In this document: piece after piece, positions 35,178 through 43,633 of the stretch | Layout: every line of letters starts with the position of its first letter | Position numbering within the stretch: position 1 is the stretch's first letter | Source of the DNA: Rhodocyclaceae bacterium | GTDB taxonomy: Bacteria > Pseudomonadota > Gammaproteobacteria > Burkholderiales > Rhodocyclaceae | Reading direction: 5' to 3' | Assembly (NCBI GenBank): GCA_016721505.1 | Contig: JADKHX010000003.1 | Span: 496,001 to 560,000 of the forward strand | Length of the DNA: 64,000 nt | Translations under genes and position numbers: made by a program | Notes under the pieces: model-generated | What the model was told of the DNA's origin: nothing | Seen by the model: the letters and a program-made list of their open reading frames with translations, nothing else | The model's database searches: none

Positions 35178-36242
35178 ATGAAAATTTGCGTCATGGCCGG
35201 TGATGGAATCGGGCCGGAAATCGTCGAACAAGCGCTACGGGTGCTCAAGGCTCCTGCACTAGGATTGCAAGCCAGCTTCACCGAGGCGGCAGTCGGGGGT
35301 GCGGGCTATCGAGCGGAAGGCCATCCTTTGCCTGTCTCTTCACTTAAGGCGGCGCGTGACGCAGATGCGATCTTGTTTGGTGCGGTTGGTGATTTTTCAT
35401 TGGACACTTTGCCGCGCGAATTGCGACCCGAGCAGGCGATTTTGGGCTTGCGCAAAGAACTCAATCTGTTCGCCAATTTTCGTCCAGCGATTGTTTACCC
35501 AGAACTCGTTGATGCGTCGAGTTTGAAGCCGGAAGTAGTCGCGGGCTTGGATATTTTGATTATTCGCGAGCTGACCGGTGATATTTATTTTGGCCAGCCG
35601 CGCGGCATACATGTGCGCAGTGATGGTGTGCGTGAAGGTTTCGACACGATGCGTTATTCGGTGCCGGAAATCGAGCGTGTGGCGCACGTCGCATTTCAAG
35701 CGGCGCAAAAGCGAAACCGTCGTTTGTGCTCGGTAGACAAGGCCAATGTGCTGGATACCATGCAGTTGTGGCGTGAAGTCGTCATCGCTGTCGGCCAGCA
35801 ATATCCTGATGTCGAGTTGAGTCATCTTTACGTCGACAATGCCGCGATGCAATTGCTGAAAAATCCTAAGCAGTTTGACGTGATGGTAACCGGCAATATG
35901 TTCGGCGATATTTTGTCCGATGAAGCATCGATGCTCACTGGCTCAATTGGCATGCTGCCATCGGCATCGTTGAACGAAAACAACTTTGGTTTGTACGAGC
36001 CGATACATGGCTCCGCACCGGATATTGCTGGTAAAAATATCGCTAATCCTTTGGCCACCATTTTGTCGGCGGCAATGATGTTGCGTTACAGTTTTGGCAA
36101 TGCCGATGCTGCCGATAAAATCGAAGCGGCGGTAAAGCGAGTTTTGGCCAATGGTGTACGCACCGGCGACATTGCAACCGCTGGCGCACCAGTAGTCGGC
36201 ACGCGAGAAATGGGTGATGCCGTTCTGGCGGCGCTGCACTAG
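35178..36242 (+). CDS. leuB: 3-isopropylmalate dehydrogenase
   Basis: The predicted protein has 354 residues. It begins MKICVMAGDGIGPEIVEQ and contains RELTGDIYFGQPRG (substrate Tyr/Arg region), VDKANVLDTMQLWREVV, NMFGDILSDEASMLTGSIGMLPSASL and YEPIHGSAPDIAGKNIANPLATI. These are the IMDH signatures. It oxidatively decarboxylates 3-isopropylmalate with NAD in leucine synthesis. It lies 21 bases after leuD. Confidence 0.98.
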   Translation: MKICVMAGDGIGPEIVEQALRVLKAPALGLQASFTEAAVGGAGYRAEGHPLPVSSLKAARDADAILFGAVGDFSLDTLPRELRPEQAILGLRKELNLFANFRPAIVYPELVDASSLKPEVVAGLDILIIRELTGDIYFGQPRGIHVRSDGVREGFDTMRYSVPEIERVAHVAFQAAQKRNRRLCSVDKANVLDTMQLWREVVIAVGQQYPDVELSHLYVDNAAMQLLKNPKQFDVMVTGNMFGDILSDEASMLTGSIGMLPSASLNENNFGLYEPIHGSAPDIAGKNIANPLATILSAAMMLRYSFGNADAADKIEAAVKRVLANGVRTGDIATAGAPVVGTREMGDAVLAALH

Positions 36243-36254
36243 ACGACGGGTAAC

Positions 36255-36290
36255 GGCGTATGGCCGGTGAACGGGCCAGTCCCTCGCGAG
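36255..36290 (+). repeat. Dispersed repeat, long-form half
   Basis: GGCGTATGGCCGGTGAACGG then GCCAGTCCCTCGCGAG. It matches the outer end and middle block of the long copy at 25063-25112 with few changes, but the ACCAGCACCAACTGGC end is missing (replaced by GAGTACCTACT). It lies between leuB and asd. Confidence 0.65.
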
Positions 36291-36345
36291 TACCTACTAA
36301 TAATTTTATTGAACGGCAGAACAGAAAAAGGATAAGAGTGTTGAT

Positions 36346-37467
36346 ATGAAACGAGTGGGGTTTGTCGGTTGGCGGGGGATGGTGGGTTCGGTGCTGATGC
36401 AACGCATGCGCGAGGAAAACGATTTCGCGCTGATCGAGCCGGTATTTTTTACCACCTCAAATGTTGGCGCGAAGACGCCTGACATCACCGCCTGTGGCCG
36501 TGGCGATTTGCCTGCACTCAAAGATGCAAGCAACATCGACGAACTCAGAGCGATGGATATCATCATCACTTGTCAGGGTGGCGATTACACCAATGAAGTA
36601 TTCCCCAAGCTCCGTGGCGCAGGTTGGAGCGGACATTGGATTGATGCCGCATCAAGCTTACGCATGCAAGACGACGCGGTGATCATTCTTGACCCGGTCA
36701 ACCTTGCGGTAATCGAGAGAAATTTGGCACAAGGTGGCAAAAACTGGATCGGTGGCAATTGCACTGTCAGTTTGATGTTGATGGGGCTTGGCGGCTTGTT
36801 TGAGGCGGGGCTGATCGAGTGGATAAGCTCAATGACGTATCAAGCGGCATCCGGAGCGGGCGCGCAAAACATGCGCGAATTGCTGGTTCAGATGGGTGAG
36901 GCGCACCGAGTGGCGCGCAATCTACTCGACGATCCAGCTTCGGCGATTCTTGATATCGACCGGGAAGTTGCCGGAATATTGCGCGACGAATCTTTCCCGA
37001 CCTCGAATTTCGGCGTACCGCTGGCCGGTTCCTTGATTCCGTGGATAGACAAAGATTTGGGCAATGGTCAGAGCAAGGAAGAATGGAAAGGGCAGGCTGA
37101 AACCAACAAGATTTTGGGTTTGACCGATGCGCCAATTCCGGTCGATGGCCTGTGCGTGCGCATCGGCGCGATGCGTTGCCATTCGCAGGCCATTACCATC
37201 AAATTAAAGAAAGACGTGCCGCTAGCCGATATCAATGCATTGATAGCAGGGCACAACGAATGGGCAAAGGTGATACCCAACCAACGTGAGATCACCATGC
37301 GTGAGCTGACCCCAACGGCAGTCACCGGAACGCTGTCGGTGCCAGTGGGGCGTTTGCGCAAACTGGCGATGGGGCCGGAATATTTGGCTGCATTTACGGT
37401 GGGTGATCAGTTACTTTGGGGTGCTGCTGAACCCCTACGACGCATGCTCAGAATCCTGTTGCAGTGA
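36346..37467 (+). CDS. asd: Aspartate-semialdehyde dehydrogenase
   Basis: The predicted protein has 373 residues. NADP-binding VGWRGMVGSVLMQRM, active-site Cys in GGNCTVSLMLMGLGGLF, and the substrate-binding RIGAMRCHSQAITIKLKKDVPL. It converts aspartyl phosphate to the semialdehyde for lysine, threonine, methionine and cell-wall diaminopimelate. The length and GGNCTVSLMLM match the gammaproteobacterial-type Asd. It is separated from leuB by 103 bases that contain a repeat copy. Confidence 0.98.
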   Translation: MKRVGFVGWRGMVGSVLMQRMREENDFALIEPVFFTTSNVGAKTPDITACGRGDLPALKDASNIDELRAMDIIITCQGGDYTNEVFPKLRGAGWSGHWIDAASSLRMQDDAVIILDPVNLAVIERNLAQGGKNWIGGNCTVSLMLMGLGGLFEAGLIEWISSMTYQAASGAGAQNMRELLVQMGEAHRVARNLLDDPASAILDIDREVAGILRDESFPTSNFGVPLAGSLIPWIDKDLGNGQSKEEWKGQAETNKILGLTDAPIPVDGLCVRIGAMRCHSQAITIKLKKDVPLADINALIAGHNEWAKVIPNQREITMRELTPTAVTGTLSVPVGRLRKLAMGPEYLAAFTVGDQLLWGAAEPLRRMLRILLQ

Positions 37468-37572
37468 TGTTGTTTGGAGCTAACAGTAATATGTGAGATG
37501 AAGGTTGAGCTTGCGCGCTTAAGCTCATGATGTTATTTTGATTACTCGATTTAAGCCCTGCGGGGAGACGCT

Positions 37573-38421
37573 GTGGTTAATTCACCTAAAAATTTTCGCA
37601 AGAAAGCACTAATTCTGGCTGCCTCATTGGCGTTGTCGCCGGCGTGGGTGAGCGCTGCCGGTTTGGGCAGAATTACAGTTCAATCCGGCTTGGGTCAGCC
37701 TTTGCGCGCAGAACTTGAAGTGACGGCGGCACGCGATGAAATTCCCTCTCTGACCGCCAAACTGGCCTCGGTAGACGCTTTCCGCATCGCCGGCATCGAG
37801 TATCAGACAGCACTTTCGTCGGTGCAATTTTCTCGCGAAGTCAAGGAACGCAATGGCCGTCGTTATATTGAGATGGTCTCAGATAAACCGATCAACGAGC
37901 CATTCGTTGACATGCTGATCGAGCTGAGTTGGTCGTCAGGTCGGCTGGTACGCGAGTACACATTCCTGCTTGATCCGCCAGAATTAGTGAAAGCGCCTCC
38001 AGTACCGGCAATGAGCCCGGAAATAAAAACTGTTGAACGTGCGCCCGTCATGATTCCTGCCATGAGTGCTGGCAAAAGTGTCGCAGATGCACCAGCGTTG
38101 GCGGTCATCCGACCTGCCGCGCCACCAATGCCTCGCCAAACACCGACGGCGTCTGCTGACGGCAATACACACAAAGTGATTTCGGGTGACACGCTGGGCA
38201 AAATTGCTGCGCAGACCAAACCTGAAGGAATTAGCCTGGACCAGATGTTGGTCGCGCTTTTTCAGAGCAACAAAGAAGCGTTTTCTGGCGACAATATGAA
38301 TCGCCTCAAGGCGGGCAAAATTCTCACTATCCCAAGCGCCGACGTCGCAGGAAAGATTCAAAAAGCGGAGGCGCGACGTGAGATCGTCGCGCAAGCGGCG
38401 GACTTCAATGTACCGCAGTAA
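37573..38421 (+). CDS. fimV: FimV, N-terminal part (frame-shifted)
   Basis: The predicted fragment has 282 residues from a GTG start with GGGGAG 5 bases upstream. Signal peptide (ALILAASLALSPAWVSA), then the FimV N-terminal domain (GLGRITVQSGLGQPLRAELEVTAARDEIPSLTAKLAS) and a LysM-like segment (THKVISGDTLGKIAAQTK to AGKILTIPS). FimV is an inner-membrane, peptidoglycan-binding hub for type IV pili, polarity and cAMP signalling. The frame ends at TAA 38421 just after QAADFNVPQ, while the family continues DFNAYRSKLA in the next frame. Confidence 0.9.
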   Translation: MVNSPKNFRKKALILAASLALSPAWVSAAGLGRITVQSGLGQPLRAELEVTAARDEIPSLTAKLASVDAFRIAGIEYQTALSSVQFSREVKERNGRRYIEMVSDKPINEPFVDMLIELSWSSGRLVREYTFLLDPPELVKAPPVPAMSPEIKTVERAPVMIPAMSAGKSVADAPALAVIRPAAPPMPRQTPTASADGNTHKVISGDTLGKIAAQTKPEGISLDQMLVALFQSNKEAFSGDNMNRLKAGKILTIPSADVAGKIQKAEARREIVAQAADFNVPQ

Positions 38422-40210
38422 GTTAGCGGCTTTGGCTGGTTCCGCACCTGCAACACAGAGTGGCGCAAGCCAAACATCGTCGGGCAAAATCGCACCGAAG
38501 GTGACTGATAAGGTGCCCAAAGCGGTAAGCGGCGACAAGCTTGAAGTCTCAAAGACTGAAGGTGGCAAAGCGGGCGGCGGTGTTGATGCCAAAGGCAAAC
38601 CATTACAGGGTCGCTTGAGTTCGATCGAAGAAGATTTGATCTCCCGTGATCGCGCATTGCGTGAAGCCAACAGTCGCATTGGAGATCTCGAAAAAAATCT
38701 CACAGACTTGAAGAAGCTGGCCGAGCTTAAGAGCCAAGCCGGTGCAACGGCGCAAAAGCAAGCTGAGGCCGCCAAGGCTGGCACCCCGCCAGCGTCACCA
38801 CCACCAGCCGCTCCGGCGGCAGTGGCAGTCCCAGCTAACAGCGTGCCACCAGCACCAACTGACGCGACAAAACCCGATGCCCCCAAAGCCGAGGCTGCCA
38901 AGCCTGCAGACAGTGCGCCGCCGGCCAAACCAAAACCCGTGGTCGCTCCACCGCCAGCTCCTGAGCCAGATTTCATGGAAGAAAATGGCATGCTGTTGAA
39001 AGGCTTGGCGGTATTTGCGTTGCTAGCCGGGTTTTTTGGATTCTCGGCGCTACGCAAACGAAGAAATGTCAAAGAAGAGGTTATCGAACCGATGACTTCG
39101 TCGAGTTTGTCGGCAAACTCAGTTTTCAGCGATAGCTCCACGCTAGGTGACTCAACCATCGCCAAAGCTACGCCAACTGATTACAGTGTGTCACAGGCTG
39201 CGTCTAGCGCAATTGACGAACCGCTTGATCCGATTGTTGAGGCCGATACTTTCCTCGCCTTTGGGCGCGACGCGCAGGCCGAAGAGCGCTTGCTCGAAGG
39301 CTTGGCAGCTGATCCCGGCCGCCATGCTATTCACGTCAAACTATTGGAAATATATTCCGGCCGACGCAGCACGCTACAGTTCAATACCCTGGCCAAAGAT
39401 CTATACGACCAAACCGGTGGTAGCGGTGCTGATTGGGAACGCGTTCTAGTTATGGGTCAAAATCTCGACCCGAACAATGCGCTTTATCACACGAAGAGCG
39501 ATGAACCCGAACCCGCGCCAGCGGCAGTGGATCCTGAAGCTACGATGGTTTTTTCCGCGCCACCAGCCGCGGATGCCGCCGAGCCGCCAGCATCTGGGCT
39601 TGATTTTGATCTTGGCCTAGACGCGGATGAAGCGGCGCCCGAAGCTGAGTCTGTCAAAGCTGAAGGTTTGAATATTGACTTCGATCTTGATTTGGGTGGC
39701 GACGCTCCGTCTGCTGTGGCCGCCGAAACGGTTGTCGATTTGGGCTCTGATATTTCATTTGACCTTGATCCGCCAAGCGCCGCGGCTCCAGCAGCCTCGG
39801 CCGTGAGCGCACACGCATCAGATATCAGTTTTGATCTCGAAATGCCAAAAGCGGGCGGCATGGAACTGGACTTACCAGCGGTCGAAATGCCCAAGGCTGC
39901 TGCGGTGGGCTCTGACGTTGATTTTGATTTCGATCTCGGCACTGTCAAACTCGATGCGCCGCTCGTCCAACCAGCTGCCGCCGCTGCACCACTTAATTTG
40001 GGTGGTATCAGTTTGGAACTGGATAGCCCTGCTGCGGTAACGAACGGTGGCGCAGACAACCCCGAAGCCACCACAAAACTTGAGCTCGCGCTCGCTTATG
40101 AAGATATGGGTGATCGTGATGGTGCCCGTGAGTTGCTCGCCGAAGTGCTCAAAGAGGGCAGCGCAGCGCAACAAGCCGCAGCGCAGGCTCGACTCAATCA
40201 ACTCGGTTAG
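38408..40210 (+). CDS. fimV: FimV, C-terminal part (frame-shifted)
   Basis: The predicted fragment has 600 residues in the frame beginning YRSKLAALAGSAPATQSG. A coiled coil (RLSSIEEDLISRDRALREANSRIGDLEKNL), Ala/Pro-rich linker, one transmembrane helix (GMLLKGLAVFALLAGFFGFSAL), a long acidic region with FDLDL-type repeats, then the conserved FimV C-terminal TPR-like motif (ATTKLELALAYEDMGDRDGARELLAEVL). The ATG at 38408 arises at the shift site and could in theory allow re-initiation 11 bases before the upstream stop. A dispersed-repeat copy encodes NSVPPAPTD in the linker. Confidence 0.9.
   Translation: MYRSKLAALAGSAPATQSGASQTSSGKIAPKVTDKVPKAVSGDKLEVSKTEGGKAGGGVDAKGKPLQGRLSSIEEDLISRDRALREANSRIGDLEKNLTDLKKLAELKSQAGATAQKQAEAAKAGTPPASPPPAAPAAVAVPANSVPPAPTDATKPDAPKAEAAKPADSAPPAKPKPVVAPPPAPEPDFMEENGMLLKGLAVFALLAGFFGFSALRKRRNVKEEVIEPMTSSSLSANSVFSDSSTLGDSTIAKATPTDYSVSQAASSAIDEPLDPIVEADTFLAFGRDAQAEERLLEGLAADPGRHAIHVKLLEIYSGRRSTLQFNTLAKDLYDQTGGSGADWERVLVMGQNLDPNNALYHTKSDEPEPAPAAVDPEATMVFSAPPAADAAEPPASGLDFDLGLDADEAAPEAESVKAEGLNIDFDLDLGGDAPSAVAAETVVDLGSDISFDLDPPSAAAPAASAVSAHASDISFDLEMPKAGGMELDLPAVEMPKAAAVGSDVDFDFDLGTVKLDAPLVQPAAAAAPLNLGGISLELDSPAAVTNGGADNPEATTKLELALAYEDMGDRDGARELLAEVLKEGSAAQQAAAQARLNQLG
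38841..38863 (+). repeat. Dispersed 24-base repeat, copy inside fimV
   Basis: GCGTGCCACCAGCACCAACTGAC, three changes from consensus. It is translated SVPPAPTD, the same frame as copy 1 (GVSPAPTG), within the Ala/Pro-rich linker before the membrane helix. Confidence 0.6.
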
Positions 40211-40264
40211 TACTGCCGCGACTGATTGGTTTGACGACGTTGCCGGGATAGTGAGATCTCGGCA

Positions 40265-40939
40265 ATGTTGAGCAGCGTATTCAAGCGCCATTCATTGAAT
40301 CCGGCAACGCTGCTTACGGTATGGATGCTAACCATCCTGCTTGCCATGAATCTCGCTTCGCCCGCCGTTGTTTATATGGCTGGGGTTGCGGCCATAGTGG
40401 CCAGCGCTTGCGTGCCTTTGCATTTTCACCGATTGCTAAAACGCAGCCGTTGGTTGTTGTTTTCTGTCGCCTTGATATTTTTGTTGATGACACCCGGTGT
40501 CGCCCTGGTTTCCATCGCCGGTATTCCAGCGCCCAGCGCAGACGGTCTGCGTGCTGCAATTGATCAAATCAGCCGCTTGGTGCTCTCGCTCGCCATGCTC
40601 GCCTTGTTGTTAGGTCACATGGACTTGAATGAATTAGTCGCTGGTTTGCGCCAATTGTTGATCACGCTGCATCTACCCGGCTTTGATCCTGACCGCGCCG
40701 CTCTGCGTTTGAGCCTAACCTTACGTCGTTTAGAACAAGGCAGTCAGCGCGCTAATCCACAGCGCTGGAAATCACGATTTGATGTCGAAGCAGGTATCGA
40801 AAATGCACCCGAATCCATATCGTTGCGGGTGTACCCGTTTGGGACCATGGACAAACTCGTCCTCGTGATGGCACTGATCACATTCATTGCCATTGTCGTC
40901 GCCACGCAGTTTCAACCCAGTGGTGGATTGGCGCTATGA
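40265..40939 (+). CDS. CbiQ/EcfT-like membrane protein
   Basis: The predicted protein has 224 residues. About five hydrophobic segments with a cytoplasmic-looking middle (LNELVAGLRQLLITLHLPGFDPDRAALRLSLTLRRLEQG). The layout and LRLSLTLRRLE region resemble the EcfT/CbiQ transmembrane component of energy-coupling-factor transporters, but the Ala-Arg-Gly coupling motifs are not clear. No ECF ATPase or S-component is nearby. It starts 54 bases after fimV and overlaps truA by 4 bases (ATGA), so it belongs to this operon. Function is unknown. Confidence 0.65.
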   Translation: MLSSVFKRHSLNPATLLTVWMLTILLAMNLASPAVVYMAGVAAIVASACVPLHFHRLLKRSRWLLFSVALIFLLMTPGVALVSIAGIPAPSADGLRAAIDQISRLVLSLAMLALLLGHMDLNELVAGLRQLLITLHLPGFDPDRAALRLSLTLRRLEQGSQRANPQRWKSRFDVEAGIENAPESISLRVYPFGTMDKLVLVMALITFIAIVVATQFQPSGGLAL

Positions 40940-41715
40940 GATTTGCACTTGGTCTTGAATATGACGGCACGGATTTCTGTGGCTGGCAATCTCAGGCCAA
41001 CGGGCGTGGTGTGCAAGACGCTGTGGAACGTGCGCTCTCCACCATTGCCGATACCACCATTCGCGTGATTTGCGCCGGGCGCACCGATACCGGTGTGCAT
41101 GCCTTAGCGCAAGTGGTACATTTCGATACCGAGGCTGTTAGGCCTCTTGATGCATGGGTGCGCGGCGTGAACGCGACGCTACCTCCTAGCGTCGCGGTGC
41201 TTTGGGCGCAGCCAGTTACCGATGAGTTTCATGCGCGGTTTTCAGCGCGTGCGCGGCGCTACCGTTATGTGTTGCTCAATCGCGCGCAGCGACCAGGTTT
41301 GCTCGACAAACGCGTAGGTTGGTATCACCGTCGGCTCGACGTTGAGCGAATGCGTGAAGCGGCCAGTCATCTGATTGGCGAGCACGATTTTTCCGCATTT
41401 CGCGCTGCGGAATGTCAAGCCAAAACACCAGTGCGCGTGATGCAGCAACTCGATATTTCGTGCGTAGGAGACTTGATTTATTTCGATTTCGCCGCCAATG
41501 CGTTTTTGCATCACATGATTCGCAATATCCTCGGTGCACTAATTGTCGTTGGTACGGGTAAGCAGCCGCCCGAGTGGCTGGCCGAGTTGCTCACTAAGCG
41601 TGATCGCACGCAAAGCGCTGCAACATTTTCACCAGACGGTTTATACCTGTCGGGGGTCGACTATGATTCAAGTTGGAATTTGCCAGTTGGTGCTGGCAGC
41701 ACGCCGTTTATCTAA
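40936..41715 (+). CDS. truA: tRNA pseudouridine(38-40) synthase TruA
   Basis: The predicted protein has 259 residues. LEYDGTDFCGWQSQANGRGVQDAVERAL and ICAGRTDTGVHALAQVVHFDT (catalytic Asp in GRTDTGVHA) are diagnostic; FLHHMIRNILGALIVVGTGK follows. It modifies U38-40 in tRNA anticodon arms. The last ten residues (PVGAGSTPFI) come from a dispersed-repeat copy at 41682-41705, after the usual YLSGVDYDSSWNL end. It overlaps the upstream gene by ATGA; trpF follows 17 bases downstream. Confidence 0.97.
   Translation: MRFALGLEYDGTDFCGWQSQANGRGVQDAVERALSTIADTTIRVICAGRTDTGVHALAQVVHFDTEAVRPLDAWVRGVNATLPPSVAVLWAQPVTDEFHARFSARARRYRYVLLNRAQRPGLLDKRVGWYHRRLDVERMREAASHLIGEHDFSAFRAAECQAKTPVRVMQQLDISCVGDLIYFDFAANAFLHHMIRNILGALIVVGTGKQPPEWLAELLTKRDRTQSAATFSPDGLYLSGVDYDSSWNLPVGAGSTPFI
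41682..41705 (-). repeat. Dispersed 24-base repeat, copy at the truA 3' end
   Basis: GCCAGTTGGTGCTGGC then AGCACGCC on the plus strand. It is read in frame as PVGAGSTP, the same frame as the cysS copy (PVGAGGTP), and is followed within 10 bases by the truA stop. Confidence 0.8.
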
Positions 41716-41732
41716 AGTTTTTGGCAATCTCC

Positions 41733-42413
41733 ATGCGAACTCGAGTCAAAATTTGCGGCATCACGCGCGCTGAAGATTTAGCAGTCGCTGTGGCGGCAGG
41801 CGCGGATGCCGTTGGTCTGGTTTTCTACCCCGCCAGCGCGCGCGCGGTGACGATACAACAAGCCCGTGAATTACTAGCGCAGGCGCCGCCATTTGTCAGT
41901 ACGGTCGGCTTGTTCGTTAATGCTAAAGCAGTTGTAGTTAACGAGGCAATCGATGAGTTACAACTCGATGTGCTGCAGTTCCACGGCGACGAAACGGCGG
42001 ACTATTGCGCGCAATTTTCTCGACCGTGGATCAAGGCATTGCGGGTCAAATCAGGTCTCAACTTGCTAGAATGTGCGGCTCAATACAGCGGCGCAAAAGG
42101 ACTGTTGCTCGATGCCGACGTGACCGGTTTTGGTGGCGGCGGGAGAACTTTTGATTGGTCGCTCATTCCGCCAGAAATGCCGCGTAACTTTATTTTGTCG
42201 GGCGGACTGACGGTTGAAAACGTCGGCGATGCAATAAGAACGATTCGCCCTTGGTCGGTAGACGTAAGTAGTGGCGTGGAAGCTAGCGATGGCAAAAGTA
42301 AAGGTATCAAGGACGCGCAAAAAATTGCGCAATTCATTGCCGCAGTAGCGAACGCGGATTCGGATTTAGACAAGGAAACTCGTACTCATGCAAATGCAGG
42401 ATATGCCCTATAA
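41733..42413 (+). CDS. trpF: Phosphoribosylanthranilate isomerase
   Basis: The predicted protein has 226 residues from ATG 41733 (MRTRVKICGITRAEDLAVAV). KICGIT carries the catalytic Cys; LVFYPASARAVTIQQA, VLQFHGDET and the C-terminal SVDVSSGVEASDGKSKGIKD (phosphate site, Asp) are present. It catalyses the Amadori step of tryptophan synthesis. It overlaps trpB by 26 bases. Confidence 0.97.
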   Translation: MRTRVKICGITRAEDLAVAVAAGADAVGLVFYPASARAVTIQQARELLAQAPPFVSTVGLFVNAKAVVVNEAIDELQLDVLQFHGDETADYCAQFSRPWIKALRVKSGLNLLECAAQYSGAKGLLLDADVTGFGGGGRTFDWSLIPPEMPRNFILSGGLTVENVGDAIRTIRPWSVDVSSGVEASDGKSKGIKDAQKIAQFIAAVANADSDLDKETRTHANAGYAL

Positions 42414-43599
42414 ATTGCCCGATGCAGCAGGACATTTTGGTCCGTATGGTGGAAGTTTTGTCGCCGAAACCTTGATGCCCGCTTTGGCTGAGTTGCGTGA
42501 GGCTTATGCGACCGCGCAAAACGATGCCGAGTTTCAAGCCGAGTTCCATTCAGAGTTAAAACATTATGTTGGTCGTCCTTCACCGATTTATCACGCCAAG
42601 CGTTGGTCGTCGGTGCTTGGTGGTGCGCAAATTTATTTGAAGCGCGAAGACCTCAATCACACTGGCGCGCACAAAATTAACAATTGCATCGGTCAAGCAT
42701 TGCTGGCGCGGCGCATGGGCAAGCAGCGTGTGATTGCAGAAACCGGCGCGGGGCAACATGGCGTGGCGACTGCTACCGTAGCCGCGCGTTACGGCATGCA
42801 GTGCGTGGTGTACATGGGCTCGGAAGACATCCGCCGGCAGGCCGCGAATGTTTATCGCATGAAGTTGCTTGGTGCAACCGTGGTGCCGGTTGAGTCCGGC
42901 TCGAAGACGCTCAAGGATGCGCTAAACGAAGCCATGCGCGATTGGGTCACCAACATCGCTGATACGTTTTACATCATCGGCACGGTGGCTGGTCCGCATC
43001 CCTATCCGATGATGGTGCGCGATTTTCAAGCGGTAATTGGCGATGAATGCATAGTGCAAATGCCAGAGATGGTGCAGCGCCAGCCTGATGCGGTGATTGC
43101 CTGTGTCGGCGGTGGCTCCAATGCAATGGGTATTTTTTATCCCTACATCCCGTTCACTGCTGTGAAGCTTATTGGTGTCGAAGCGGCAGGTTACGGCATA
43201 GAAACCGGCAAACATTCAGCCTCCATCACCGCTGGTCGGGCAGGCATTTTGCACGGCAATCGCACTTATCTTTTGCAGGACGACAACGGTCAGATTATCG
43301 AGACGCATTCGATTTCCGCTGGCCTTGATTACCCCGGTGTTGGCCCTGAGCACGCGTGGCTAAAGGACAGTGGTCGCGCCCAGTACGTCACCATTACCGA
43401 CGACGAAGCTTTGCAAGCGTTTCACGACTGTTGTCACCTCGAAGGCATCATTCCTGCGCTCGAATCGAGTCATGCGCTGGCCTATGCCGCCAAGTTGGCA
43501 CCGACCTTGTCGAGCGATAAAGTTCTGTTAGTGAATTTGTCTGGGCGCGGTGACAAAGACATGCATACCGTTGCCGAGAAATCCGGCCTTGTGTTTTGA
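42388..43599 (+). CDS. trpB: Tryptophan synthase beta chain
   Basis: The predicted protein has 403 residues. ATG 42388 has AAGGAA 10 bases upstream; ATGs at 42394 and 42403 are alternatives. PLP lysine in KREDLNHTGAHKINNCIGQALLA, GAGQHGVATATVAA, and the PLP-phosphate loop ACVGGGSNAMG. It condenses indole with serine and pairs with TrpA from the next gene. Confidence 0.98.
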   Translation: MQMQDMPYKLPDAAGHFGPYGGSFVAETLMPALAELREAYATAQNDAEFQAEFHSELKHYVGRPSPIYHAKRWSSVLGGAQIYLKREDLNHTGAHKINNCIGQALLARRMGKQRVIAETGAGQHGVATATVAARYGMQCVVYMGSEDIRRQAANVYRMKLLGATVVPVESGSKTLKDALNEAMRDWVTNIADTFYIIGTVAGPHPYPMMVRDFQAVIGDECIVQMPEMVQRQPDAVIACVGGGSNAMGIFYPYIPFTAVKLIGVEAAGYGIETGKHSASITAGRAGILHGNRTYLLQDDNGQIIETHSISAGLDYPGVGPEHAWLKDSGRAQYVTITDDEALQAFHDCCHLEGIIPALESSHALAYAAKLAPTLSSDKVLLVNLSGRGDKDMHTVAEKSGLVF

Positions 43600-43633
43600 T
43601 TTCGCCAATTGTGACCATTGTTGCCAACCTGCC

